A stretch of DNA of 64,000 nucleotides from Xestospongia bergquistia (lineage: Eukaryota > Porifera > Demospongiae > Haplosclerida > Petrosiidae). Position numbers and translations under genes: made by a program. The DNA is taken from contig OZ014422.1 in assembly GCA_963965975.1 (NCBI GenBank), positions 4,115,155 to 4,179,154 on the forward strand. The letters are read 5' to 3'. Below, piece by piece: positions 45,916-56,628 of the stretch. The first letter of the stretch is position 1. Each line of letters opens with the position of its first letter. Under the pieces are notes generated by a model that was given only the letters and a program-made list of their open reading frames with translations, had not been told where the DNA came from and did no database searches.

Positions 45916-47056
45916 ATGTCTGAAAGCAGCAGCAATGATAATGAATTTCCACCAGTACACTTTAACTCTAATTGTGAGTTCTTAAACACAAAACATTCCA
46001 TTCTAGTTCATTCTATTTAGTAGTTAATACCAAAACAGAGACAAGTGAAACAATGCAATCAGAAATGTAAGCCATTAATGTCCACAAAATGCCATTAAAT
46101 AAGAGCAATTATTTGGCATTTAAAAACATTTCATCCATTGATGATACTTTTACTGTGTTATCATTGGATAATGAAAAGCTTAACTTAAAAGATATAAAAG
46201 ACTTGATAAACAGTGAAAAATATATTTCATCTAAGGTACAGTCCATCTCAAATGTGTAATCATTAATGATACACTCAAATAAATGTAGACAGTATACAAA
46301 TGTACTTTTATGGTACTTATATACACACAGATGTGCAACAGTCCAACACAGAGTACTGCCTGCGATTGAAGCTCAAATAGGTCGAACAATGATCTTGTTG
46401 GAGCTAAATACTAAATAAAGTTAATTATATAATGGATCGTAAGCATACTGTTCTATAAATTCTATGTTGATTGATATTTAGTAGAAGATTTAGAGGACAA
46501 TGACATACTACTTCCATCATTTACATCTGAACCAGTAATAGATAAGGATGATATATTTTGTACTGAACAAAAATGGGGCAAGGAATTTTACCTTAAAAGT
46601 TATCCAAACTTCAGACGTGACAAACTCAGATCAGTATGTTATTCATATATGTGAATACTATAGATAATATTCTATCATTGTATCAGTGACTGCATATTTA
46701 CAAGAGGGTTCATTAGAACAACAATCAAAGCAAATGAAGTATGTTTACAAATATCATATAAAATTCATGTTTTTATAATACAAAATAGCACACAATCAGA
46801 CAACTATTAAATGGAGAATGTTATAGTGACTTTGTTAAAGTAAAGTATGTGGATGATGATTGGCCAATTGACCTTGATGATATGGTGAGAATATCAGTCT
46901 AACAAACAATTACTTCATACAGTTTCATGTAGGTAATGGAAATTAATTACTATTTACTTGCTTTGGCAAGTGATTGTCTAAAAAAAACCTGTTTTCTATT
47001 TAAATGATTTTATGAAATCAATCGTCTGGCCAGAGGTAATTCCAGATAATAAGTTG
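45916..47056 (+). CDS. Unknown multi-exon protein of the element
   Basis: From the ATG at 45,916 (MSESSSNDNEFPPVHFN) exon-like open segments with GT/AG borders follow: FKNISSIDDTFTVLSLDNE (about 46,100-46,235), EDLEDNDILLPSFTSEPVID and TEQKWGKEFYLKSYPNF (46,480-46,632), TAYLQEGSLEQQSKQMK (46,687-46,740), HTIRQLLNGECYSDFVKVKY (46,790-46,883), MEINYYLLALASDCLKK, and FYLNDFMKSIVWPEV (to 47,056). The protein is acidic, with no recognised domain. Its position between Ulp1 and the right terminus suggests a structural or accessory protein, or the N-terminal part of the transposase in permuted order. Intron borders are my reading. Confidence 0.45.
46305..46418 (+). repeat. Partial duplication of Ulp1-like exon sequence
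   Basis: 46,305-46,418 repeats 45,572-45,640 joined directly to 45,791-45,835. The 150 bp between them (catalytic Cys end, intron, next exon) are deleted. It sits in a non-coding gap of the unknown gene. Confidence 0.85.
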
Positions 47057-47059
47057 TAA

Positions 47060-48210
47060 GCTATAACCTCATTGAATTATACTTATAGATTCTCACTTTG
47101 TTAATAATGGAGAAATTTCACTTTTCATATGAAAAGGCAGTTAAGTGCCTTGTACAAAGACAACTTCCCTGTATCCAAACACAAAGTTCTTGATTTTAAG
47201 TTATTAACTTGAACTCTAGTGTAGTGATAGAAATGACATATTGCTGTATTTTAATATGAATCTGATAGTCATATTGATCAAATTTTTACTGAAATGCTTG
47301 AAAGAAAGTCAGAAATTTGAATATTAATTAGAAACCCTGAAGTTATATTGGACTTACAAACCAATCTTAAGCCAATAAGAGTCTCATATCCTACAACATA
47401 AGCACTTGATGCACAATCAACAATGCTTTGAGCAGAGTATACTACACTAATGTTTGCTATTGCTGCCTAGGCATCAATACAAAAACACTGACCTTCAGAG
47501 ATCTTTCAGTGCAGTCTCATATCCAAAATAATACAATTTCCTTGTAGCATTGTCATGTGGTGATGAGACATTAATTAGGCTTCTGCAGCAGCACATTCAA
47601 ATAAGGAATGCGCTGCTAACTTCAACAGAGTTTTCCTGCCAATAGTAATTACCTAGAGACAAAGTTTTAACTAGTGTTCGGAAACCACGCCCTCGGCTAT
47701 TTAGAGTAGTAGTGGCATTCCAAGCTGTATTGACTAAATACGAACGAAGAGTTACTTGAGATTTTATATCAATATAGTATAATAGTTCTATTATCCAACA
47801 ATATCTAAAGAAAATACTGAAAAGTCAGGTGATAGGTGAATAGCTATTCGAAAAAAAGTTTGTCCGGATACCCCCGCCTTTACCCCATGTTCCAGATTGA
47901 CCTTGTTACACCTTAGTGAGCCAGATTTTTTCTATATACTATCTGCTTATGTCAATGTTGAAATGTTACTATAACATACTTTCTGATTATAATTTAAGCA
48001 GTCCTGTTGAGATCTAGCATCAACTGTACTTTGTATCATGTTTGCACTATACATACAAGTATATACAATATTGGTCACAATAGCATATATAAAATGTTAT
48101 ATATTTTGAGATGTGGCTTTGGATGTGGAAATATTAAGAGAAGATGACTTCTAACAATATGATTTTGGAAACATTATGGGTAGTGATTGATGCTATGATT
48201 TAACTTCGAT
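47060..48210 (+). other. Element right flank and MAGUK intron, no gene seen
   Basis: Short frames only. The right terminus of the element lies near 47,891. After it comes MAGUK intron up to the acceptor at 48,214. Confidence 0.5.
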
Positions 48211-50349
48211 TTAGGTGTTTATTTTGAGAGAAGGAGATGAACTATTAGAAATTAATGGTATTGCTTTACATGGCAAATCAACTGATGAGATTATTAGATT
48301 GATGGTAAATCTTAACAGCTTTTGATTTGCATTATTACATTAACATGTACTATCTAGTCTGGAGAAGCTGGCAAGATACTGGCTTTCACATTAATTCCAG
48401 TTCATGATGACAGTGTTGATGTAGATTATGAGGAGGTCAGATCTTATACATTATTTCATGAGACTTTCTGTACATAGTAAATGAATTGATCTATATATTG
48501 TTCTTACAGAAATATGTCCGAGCTCATTTTGGATACAATGGTCAATTGGACAAAGAAATTCCCTGCAGAGAATTAGCACTTAATTTCACTAAAGGAGAAA
48601 TATTAGAAGTATCTGATCAAGATGATCCAGACTGGTGGCAGGTACTGTTATTAGGCACTTTTACTAACTCTCATAACTATTATACCCTTAGGCACGTAAA
48701 ATTTTTGATGATGGAGGTGAATCTCTTCCTGGTCTAATTCCTGCAAGACATCTTCAACAAAAGTATATAGTATAAGTTATCATCATGATGGTCCTACTTT
48801 GTTCCTATAGGAGAGAAGTACTAAGAGAATCATATGTTGTGTCAGTAGCTATGGAAGAAAACAATAGAAGAAAAGATCAGTTAACTACTCACCTAATGAC
48901 TTTAGTATTCCATCTGGCAAGTTTCATGTGTCATAGTGTCTCTTGTTGTGTGCAATTTTCAAAAATTAAACCACAAACATTTATTACCAAAACATTGTCC
49001 TGCCACAACTGAGCAATCTTTGACACTTGGTAAAGCAATTCATTGCCTTCTACGCGTACCTTTTCAACATTAATGTTCTTTGCATCTCATTTATATTGTC
49101 CTGGTCTTACAAATTTAGGACTTTTATCAAAGTTTTCTCGAAGGAAGAAAAAGAAGATATATTATAATCAGGGACCAATGAGTGGAGGTAATTATGCATG
49201 TAATTGTATATTTACCAATGTAAGATATTGGTAATACATTGTATAACAACCTTCATTCTTTTTAGTTTTTCAGTCAGTTGGACATGAAGTTGCCACGTAT
49301 GAGGATGTAGTCAAATTGATGCCTGATTCAACTAGAAAAAGACCCATTGTATTAATAGGTGAGTATATTAATTTTGTTTGTTTTTCATTTGGATAGATAT
49401 ATTAAAGTCTGTTCACATTAATTTGACTTTGCCTTTCTACGATAACTTTGTGTTTTCTCGTTCAATTTTAAAATATTAAATTAATCTAAAAAATATATGA
49501 AATCAATTTCAAAAGTTAGTTGCATTACCCATAAGCAAAGTACTTTCATTGGGACAAACATTAAAAATGTGACAGAACCAACAAAGTGATTTACAAGATC
49601 CAAGTTAACATAAATATGATGCATTTTTTGCTTCACATTGTGTTTACAGTAAGCACTTTTATTAAGTAAAGTTATAACTCATTCTGTTATCACTTTAGGT
49701 GCCCCTTGTGTGGGTCGTCGTACATTAATGAAGAAACTAATGGACTCAAATCCCAGACATTATTCAGCTTGTATTCCTCGTAAGTTTTATACAATGACTT
49801 AATAAAACTATGTTATCTTAACTATAATAGATACGACATGACCAATGCGTTCATGTGAGATGAATGGAAATGAATTTCATTTTGTATCTCGAGAAGAAAT
49901 GGAGCGTGACATTCAAGCTAACAAATTTTTAGAGTATGGAGAAAGTAAAGGTCATCTTTATGGACTCTCTGTTAAGGCTGAGTAATTGAAAATAACAAAG
50001 TCCCAGTGTTAGTTAGACCTTCATCCTCAGGTGAGTGATAGCTGTCGATGGTACACTACTCAATGCTACATATTTAATATGAGTCACTTGTATATTGGTG
50101 TACAACAAGTCTGTTTATAGATGCATCACTTCTAATACCTATTTTCAAATTAATTGTTTACACAATTTTTATTTCCAGGCCCTCAAAGTGATTGGTTCTT
50201 CAGGCCTAATGCCCTATATTATTTATATTACATCACCTCGACTTGATAGACTGCAAATGACTAGATGTGTAACATCTGAAAAACTCAAGAAGAAACTTCA
50301 CACATCAGTTTCTGCCGAAGGATTGATTAAAGAAGTTTGTCCATTTACT

Positions 50350-52897
50350 GTAAGTGGTGTTGTTTTAGTTTTTGTTTTTACCTCCTGGTACACTGCACAT
50401 AGCAAGTGTTCCTAAGATTGGTTTGGATCATATGTTAACTATATTTGTTATGGTAGTTTTCCTTATTTTACTATATTGTTGTATGTGAATTTCAAGAGTG
50501 ACCAATAATTAAACCACACACGGTAACCACTGACACAACTTTATCTTTGTAATTGTCCAAACCATTTTATAGTTTGATTATTCTGGCCTCATGCTCATTA
50601 ACATCATGATCTCCATACACCAATAAAATAGTGATCTTGTGTTACTTCACCTTCTCCAGGAACCTGAACTACTTCAGCTTTATCATGCTAGTCATGCATA
50701 GTGAAAATGACAGAAATGACTCAAGTGGTCCCTTTTTACATATCCGGTCACATTTCATCTGGTAATGATGTTAAAAGATTATTTGTTGTAATTAGTTGTC
50801 CATGCTGAAACATGGTTTAGATACTTCTTTGATTGACACTCATGACTAGAGTTTATATGACACAATAATTATATATAGTGCAGTAATAAATTCATTGTTC
50901 ATGTCACCACTGTAGTATCAACTAGTATCCTCAAGTTTTTGTGCATAATTACTTAACCAATAGCTTTTCATTTTTTACAGTTTAATCTCATTATCACATC
51001 TACAATATGTATTATGTATACAGTGTTTATTGAAAATAAACATATAAGTTACTACTTATCTTGAGTGATTAAAGTTTGATAGAAGCGACTGTTTAAGCTC
51101 ATGTTTTGTTTGTTGGTTGGTTTAGTAATTTTTGTTGATAGAATGACTTCAACAAACTGCTCTTTTATTCCTTTTTATTTCTTGCAGGATATCTTCATCT
51201 GTACATTGATCTAATAAGGCATATAGATGATTCATATCTCTCTGTATGTCTTTTTTCATGGCATCTGTTGTAGTAAATTCTCTAAGACTTTTACTTCATG
51301 GAATGTTTTCTAATTCTCAATATCGAGTGACTTCAAAGAGACAATTGATGGTTCTACTGGAATATGATTTAGGTGAGAGTTTGATAACAAGGTGAATGTG
51401 TTTAGACACTGTTACATTGAGAAGAGAGTCAGAACATGTACATGTATACTTGTTTATACAAACATTGCATTCCTTACATCATACATGACAATTTTGACAA
51501 ATTGTCTGTTATTTTTTGATGTGTAGTGGTTTTCTGGTTTTGATGTAGAGGAAATTGTCCGTTCATTATACTGAGTTTCTTACACAGCTTATATTGAAAG
51601 CTTTAATCTATGTACATGTCTGTTGTTAATGATACTGACTTGGGTTCATCCCATGAGATCAATTCCCATGAGATCAACTCCCTTTGAATAATAATTAAAT
51701 TCACACACTTAACTTTATCAAAGACCTAACTTCTTTGAGCAATTAACTTTAACTTATCAAAATCTAGTCATACCTTCACAAGTGTAAAATTTCTCTATTG
51801 CAAGCACAGTTACATGTCCCAATTATATGTCTGAATTTGTCGAAATATATGAGATGGAATCAGCCAGATTTACCTTTATTACCCCCCCCCCCTCTCCTGG
51901 TTGGCTCTAGCTTGGTAAGTAAAACTGATTGTAGTTACTTATTAAAGAAGTTATATTAAAGATAAGGTATTATAAAAGCCAGAGAGTATTATAGGTTCAA
52001 TTAAGCATCATAGGTGTAGGAACAATTTTGTCATTGGGGAGGGGGGGGCACATATGTAACATTTTAACATTGTTCAGTTTAACAATGAAGTATTTCAAAA
52101 ACAACCAAAATAAAACGTTCTTCTGTCATTTACACTAACAAAAATTTAGAAATGTTTTTACATAAAATGTGCATCTACAGGTGTAAATTATATTATGAGG
52201 ATAGGGATTGAAAAGTGGCTAATCTAAATCAGTTGATTGTGAAACCATCTCACAATATACCAAAAATATTGGGTGGGGAGGGGGGTGTGCCTCCTGTGCC
52301 CCTCCTGTTCCTATAACAATGAACATGTATTGCACTTTGAAAAAGTTAGTTTCAAAAGAAATTGAATCCTAAACTTATTCAACAAATTGAATTCTAATTG
52401 AATTGTATAATAATTAACTTTCATCACACACGTGTTTACAGGCTTACAGCCACTTAAATTGACATATATGGTAAACTAGTACCCATCCCCCACTTCACTA
52501 TAATAACATAATTAACATTGATTGTAAAAACATTTAATTATTAGTATGGAAGTTAAAGTTGCTGGGGCACATTTAACAATACTGGGGCACGTGCCCCAGT
52601 GTGCCTCAGTCTCGCTACGCCATTGACCACGCAGTCTCACTCCCATACTGTACATTCTCAAATCTCAATACAATATTTTTTAGTCTGAATCACATCTTAT
52701 TCCTATATCATCCGTTCTTAATTTTCATGATATGTTAGCCTCACTCCCATACCATCCAGTCTCAGTCACATAATATTCATTCCAATCCCATACCATTTCC
52801 TTATTCCAAAACAATCCAGTCTTACCCATTCCTGTACTAGCATTACTTTTCAGTGTATTCATTCTAATCCCCAATAATTCATCTCATGTTACTCTAG
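50350..52897 (+). other. Unassigned AT-rich DNA between the MAGUK and INTS2 fragments
   Basis: The expected last GK exon of the MAGUK is not found here. A frame at 51,259-51,374 reads NSLRLLLHGMFSNSQYRVTS and ends at a GT donor, but I cannot assign it. G/C-rich patches at 51,880-51,900, 52,035-52,050, 52,270-52,305 and 52,560-52,625 resemble transposon ends. Confidence 0.4.
52015..52315. mobile_element. Possible MITE with TAGGAACA ends
   Basis: Left GTGTAGGAACAATTTTG followed by a G run; right reverse complement TATAGGAACAGGAGGGGCA. Both ends carry subterminal G-rich stretches. Terminal match is short and no clear target duplication was found. Confidence 0.35.
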
Positions 52898-53257
52898 GTC
52901 AACAATTAAATGGGGAAGAGAGGGAGGAGCTCAGAATTGCACTAACAGCTGCTGAAGAGAGTAGCATGATACAGTTATTATTAGAAATATGTCTACCTAA
53001 TGAACAAGATAAAAAAGTAAGAGATCAATAAATTGAAATGTTAATGATGAGTTTATCTGTCACATAGGATGCTGCTGTTTTTGGTCTTCTGTTTACATCA
53101 CTTCGAGAAATTCAGTGTTTAGTTTGTTCATATCTTCATCAGGTTTGAAGAGAGAGTGACAATGTTGTCATTATGATCACAGGTTTTCATTTCTGAACCC
53201 AGTGTGGCCAAACTAATCCATTTTCAAGGCTATCCTCCACATTTATTACCATTATTG
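52898..53257 (+). pseudogene. INTS2: INTS2 (Integrator subunit 2) C-terminal fragment, three exons
   Basis: INTS2 belongs to the nuclear Integrator complex that cleaves snRNAs and attenuates RNA polymerase II. Exons 52,898-53,016 (EEREELRIALTAAEESSMIQ, then LLLEICLPNEQDKK), 53,068-53,142 (FTSLREIQCLVCSYLHQ) and 53,183-53,257 (EPSVAKLIHFQGYPPHLLPL) match the conserved late part of INTS2 with good splice sites, in phase and without stops. The following conserved segment (GIPSMH.. in animals) is not found downstream, and upstream exons are missing. This is either a fragment or a gene whose other exons are diverged or displaced. The remaining exons could lie beyond what I can recognise. Confidence 0.7.
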
Positions 53258-54430
53258 GTGTCTGTCTGTTTGCTATCGAAGCTAAACTAACCAAATTGAA
53301 GAAACTAAGTTTATCAGAAGCTGCAGAGTTGACATTTAATGAACTAATATATTGTATGTTGTATATGTTGTATTGAAAGTTAGCAGGAAAAGAGCTTTAT
53401 TTTTAATACATTAATAATCATTATTATAAATTTGTGGTAGTTGGGTGATGAAAATCTATTAATCCATGCACTTAAAAAAGTGGGCATTTGTCCAGCTGGA
53501 TTTGTTGTCATAAATAAGGTGAAAATTCCCACTTCATAAGTAGCTAATGTAAACATAAATGACAGAATTGATCTTTTGAATTAATCATATAATAATTATA
53601 TATAATTATGATTGTTATATTAATGCCAATAAAAATAACATAAAATATATGATATGAGTGGTGAGTGATGATGGAATTATTGGCGTTTCAGCTGATGCCT
53701 GTCAATCAGAATAATGAGTAATGACTATAGTAACAAAGGATATGATAACATTGGATCTGTAATGATCCTTGTATCAACAAGTGATATGTGTGAGACATAC
53801 CAGTTGTTTGACCCAAACTACAATGATAGATGAGACCATGAGCCCATACAGCAGAAAGCTCAAGGTACCTCATGTTTTTTATTGGCTTCCGATATGATTA
53901 CTAATTGAATGCTATATGAATGGGTAGATATTGATTGTATGCATGAATTGAGGACTATAATAAGGTTGTCTTACAATTCTTTCTTTATATAGGACCTGTA
54001 ATTCAACAGATCCATATGCTAAATGGAATAATACTTTTGGTACATAAAAAATTAGTGTACAATGATGTATATTGTTGCAATTATATTATAATCATGGTAA
54101 TTAACACTAAATTGTCACAATGAAATGCAAACTATCTACTAATCCAAGTGAAGTTTCCCTTCTGTCATCAGTCACCTCCGCATCCTCCTGTTCTGCCCAT
54201 TCAAACACAAACAGAACCTATATTATATGGTTTATTATTTTGATATTAACTGGTATACAAATCTGATAATGCATTAGTGTTCAAAATTGCACTGATGAAA
54301 TTATACCTAGTTCTTAATGGATTAGCATCACTTTGCATTGTTACAGACAAAATAAATAGACAACGTACTGACAGATAGAATATGTGTTTTAATGTCAGTT
54401 TATTTTTACTATGATTTTATCACGCATTGT
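53258..54430 (+). other. Unassigned DNA with exon-like segments
   Basis: 53,439-53,518 is open between AG and GT and reads LGDENLLIHALKKVGICPAG; 53,280-53,350 reads AKLTKLKKLSLSEAAELTFN. Neither is recognised. A frame at 53,757-53,865 reads ETYQLFDPNYNDR and then a TGA stop. No gene can be supported. Confidence 0.3.
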
Positions 54431-54436
54431 AACCAA

Positions 54437-54501
54437 CGAACTGAGCATGCTCAGTTTAACACGCTGCTTTCAGTTTTAGTAAACTGAGCATGCTCAGTTC
54501 G
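54437..54501. promoter_or_regulatory. Perfect 22-bp inverted repeat, each arm itself holding an 18-bp palindrome
   Basis: Arms at 54,437-54,458 and 54,480-54,501 are exact reverse complements across a 21-bp spacer. Each contains AACTGAGCATGCTCAGTT, which is its own reverse complement. The site is about 65-180 bp upstream of two candidate start codons, in a locally GC-richer, CpG-containing patch. This fits a dimer-binding regulatory site or the end of a small inverted element. Confidence 0.6.
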
Positions 54502-54678
54502 ACAAACCACTAAAATGACGCAATTTTTAGTCCTATGCATTAGGTAGACCGCCTCATTTCTGCAAGATGACTCTGCCTATTGGGCCGGTGCTACTGCAGG
54601 ACCGATATGTTTTAAAGAAGAAGAGCACAACCGTGCTGCTGTCTACAGTCCGTTGCTTTTGTATCCAGTCAAGCTAAT

Positions 54679-54806
54679 ATGTACCCATCCTTCAATTCTC
54701 GTTCACCTCTAATGCAGAAAAACATTACAGGACAACGACAAACTCGAGGGCAACGACAAAAAGTACGCTTTGTTCCAGCACATACACAAGCAGAGAAAGT
54801 ATTCAG
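54679..54806 (+). CDS. Candidate first coding exon of an unknown gene
   Basis: From the ATG at 54,679 the frame reads MYPSFNSRSPLMQKNITGQR, QTRGQRQKVRFVP and AHTQAEKVF, ending at a possible GT donor (54,807) in phase 2. If not spliced it stops at 54,815. The peptide is basic and Gln/Arg-rich; no domain is known to me. Composition is less AT-rich than the flanks. An alternative upstream start at 54,567 (MTLPIGPVLLQDRYVLKKKS) ends at a stop at 54,675. No continuation exon was identified. Confidence 0.35.
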
Positions 54807-54809
54807 GTC

Positions 54810-55800
54810 AGAGTAAACGTACGCCGTGTGTATATGTGGAAAGCCTAATTCAGATATTTTATAGCTTTGTTTGGCCCAGAGAGTTGCTATTGTTTTACAT
54901 ACTTATAGCCTCTTCTAGCTACTTTATGACTTGATACCCTTTGATCTGTCGAGGCTGCCTTATTCTATCGTAAGTTTAGTTCTACCTCAGTTTAAGTCAA
55001 TATTTAGTTGGCCTATGCAGTGTAGCATCGATCTGAGGTAGAATTGTACAGAAAGCTGTTATATTGATTGATTGTATTCAGAGTATATGTAGAGAGGATT
55101 TTTCTGTCCTAAACACAACTAAATGGCTAGTGCAAATCTCTCCCAGATAGATAGGTTCTGAGTACTGAGCAACTTTTCATGAATGCTATAGCTGACAATA
55201 AGCATGAAGCTTTTACGTTAGAAGGTCCTGGCAGCTAGCTGACAAGCGGAGTAGCTGTATTTCACATTAAGAACCAGACTTGAAGCCTGGAATATATAAG
55301 CACTTCGATAGAATATGAAGCTTACTCGTACCAGCAGTTTCGATATAGCAGGCTAGCTTTCTTCTTGGTTGTAGCTTATAACGACAGTGTAGCTAATGAG
55401 AAGTCATATTGTTAACTATAATTATTAGCGGAGCCTCCCTGCTAAGTACATGAACTCTGTGAGTCCAATAGTCTAATTTTAGAACATGTTTACAACCCTA
55501 TTGTAATGTTTTGGTGTAATACATGTCGACTAAATAACTAGAGTATTACAAGTCCTGTATGTATTAATAATTGTAGTTTGTGCAAGCTTTTGAGACCTAC
55601 TTTAAAAGTAACCTTTAAAAATTAACATATTAATAATTTCTATCATAGATTTTTATGTCTTGTCATTTTGGTCTTATATTGTAGCATCATATCATATAGA
55701 AGCTAAATCACTGCAATATCTAATGATCCAAGACTGGTTGTGTTCAGTGACCATTATACTATCTATTGTTGTGTTATATAAAGCAAGTGTTATAACTCTT
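54810..55800 (+). other. AT-rich DNA, no gene seen
   Basis: No motifs, repeats or exon-like segments could be supported. It could be a long first intron of the preceding exon. Confidence 0.4.
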
Positions 55801-56343
55801 GTGGTCAACATAGCATGTATGTGGTTTATCCTTTGTTAATCCCATTTACATACACACACCTTTTGGTAATCCTATCACAGTATGACATCTACATATCCCA
55901 ACCTTTTGTAAGTCCTATACCATGTATATTCAGACACACTTGTAACTTCCTTTCTTTTAATTTATGGTAATAAACCTAGTCCTGTGACATGTACATATAC
56001 AAACCTTTTGATACACAAATGTTTTGTTACTCGTACCACATTATGTCCTATGATACATACAACCTAGTTCTGTGAAATGTACATATGCAAACCTTTTGAC
56101 GTATTCATACACAAATGTTTTGTTACTCGTACCACGTTATGTCCTACAACCTAGTTCTATGACATATACATATATATAGCTATTCATATACAAATATCTT
56201 GTTACTAGTTCTGTGGCATATTCTTTTACAATATGGTATAACCTTACATGTACATGTTTGAATGTCTAATTACCCATATCACATAATGTCCTAATTATAC
56301 AACCCAATACATACAAATATTTTAATACCCAACCTTATGTAGT
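55800..56343 (+). repeat. Degenerate minisatellite
   Basis: Irregular repeats of phrases such as CAAACCTTTTGATAC, ACAAATGTTTTGTTACTCGT and CCTAGTTCTGTGA at roughly 70-110-bp spacing. Units are too diverged to fix a period by eye. Confidence 0.6.
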
Positions 56344-56348
56344 ACAAT

Positions 56349-56628
56349 CAGGGTTTCATTTAGGGGGGATTGGGAGGCATTGCCCCCCCTTGCCAGAGTC
56401 ATGCCCCCCCCCCCCCCTTTAAATTAGGTTAACCTTTTTTTCAAGGGGTAATTGGATGTAGTGAATACAGAACTGAAACTCAACACAAGGAATATACATA
56501 ATAAGATAACCTTAGGCTAAACACAACAAAAATTTTCTGGAGGAGCATGCCTCCAGTCTCCCCTAGAGGGCGCGCTGTCGCACACAGTTCCTTCACCCCC
56601 CTTGTCCATTTTTCTAAATGAAACCTTG
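56349..56628. mobile_element. MITE, 280 bp, CAGGGTTTCATTTAG ends, 5-bp target duplication
   Basis: Left CAGGGTTTCATTTAG; right reverse complement CAAGGTTTCATTTAG. ACAAT flanks both sides (56,344-56,348 and 56,629-56,633). The subterminal regions are rich in G or C runs. CAGGG/CAAGG ends and a 5-bp duplication resemble the hAT at 27.7-30.7 kb. No coding frame. Confidence 0.85.

Larger units (their letters stand above)
38383..47891 (+). mobile_element. Large DNA transposon-like insertion (about 9.5 kb) within the PDZ intron of the MAGUK
   Basis: Left end AACAGGGGAGGGGGGGATCC followed by GGACA and a second TATCCGGACA; right end TTTGTCCGGATACCCCCGCC followed by TTTACCCCATGTT. The two ends are imperfect inverted repeats sharing GGGG, TATCCGGACA and a TTTCGA-type inner part. 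Between them lie a pogo scrap, a 153-bp tandem repeat, a DDE transposase, USP-like and Ulp1-like genes and an unknown ORF, all on the plus strand. No matching target duplication was found, so ends are approximate. The MAGUK PDZ domain is coded on both sides, which shows insertion into an intron. Confidence 0.7.
37924..50349 (+). pseudogene. MPP/PALS-type MAGUK (L27 end, PDZ, SH3, GK), split and damaged
   Basis: MPP proteins are membrane-associated guanylate-kinase scaffolds that organise cell polarity and junction complexes. Exons: 37,924-38,151 (FCHDKIATQDLYVPL, after an L27 helix); 38,238-38,313 (GCTIYKQGDAVYVGKLLKG, PDZ start); 48,215-48,304 (REGDELLEINGIALHGKS) and 48,358-48,435 (PDZ end); 48,510-48,641 and 48,692-48,762 (SH3, YVRAHFGYN, DDPDWWQ, LPGLIPARHLQQK); 48,811 on and 49,119-49,187 (hook, RRKKKKI); 49,266-49,358; 49,699-49,779 (GK P-loop region APCVGRRTL); 49,831-50,030 (FHFVSREEME, GHLYGLSV); 50,179-50,349 (ALKVIGSSGL). 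The first L27 exons and the last GK exon are not found. A TGA at 49,839 replaces the conserved Arg of HTTRP; a 2-base and a 4-base insertion follow. Like other MAGUKs, the GK domain would be a peptide binder and not an enzyme. Confidence 0.85.

Noticed and set aside
38383-47891. Polinton/Maverick (virus-like) identity for the multi-gene insertion
   Set aside because: Ulp1-like proteases also occur in Polintons, but I see no protein-primed polymerase, packaging ATPase, capsid or retroviral-type integrase here.
51259-51374. Possible extra MAGUK or INTS2 exon (NSLRLLLHGMFSNSQYRVTS)
   Set aside because: It matches neither family convincingly and lacks supporting neighbouring exons.
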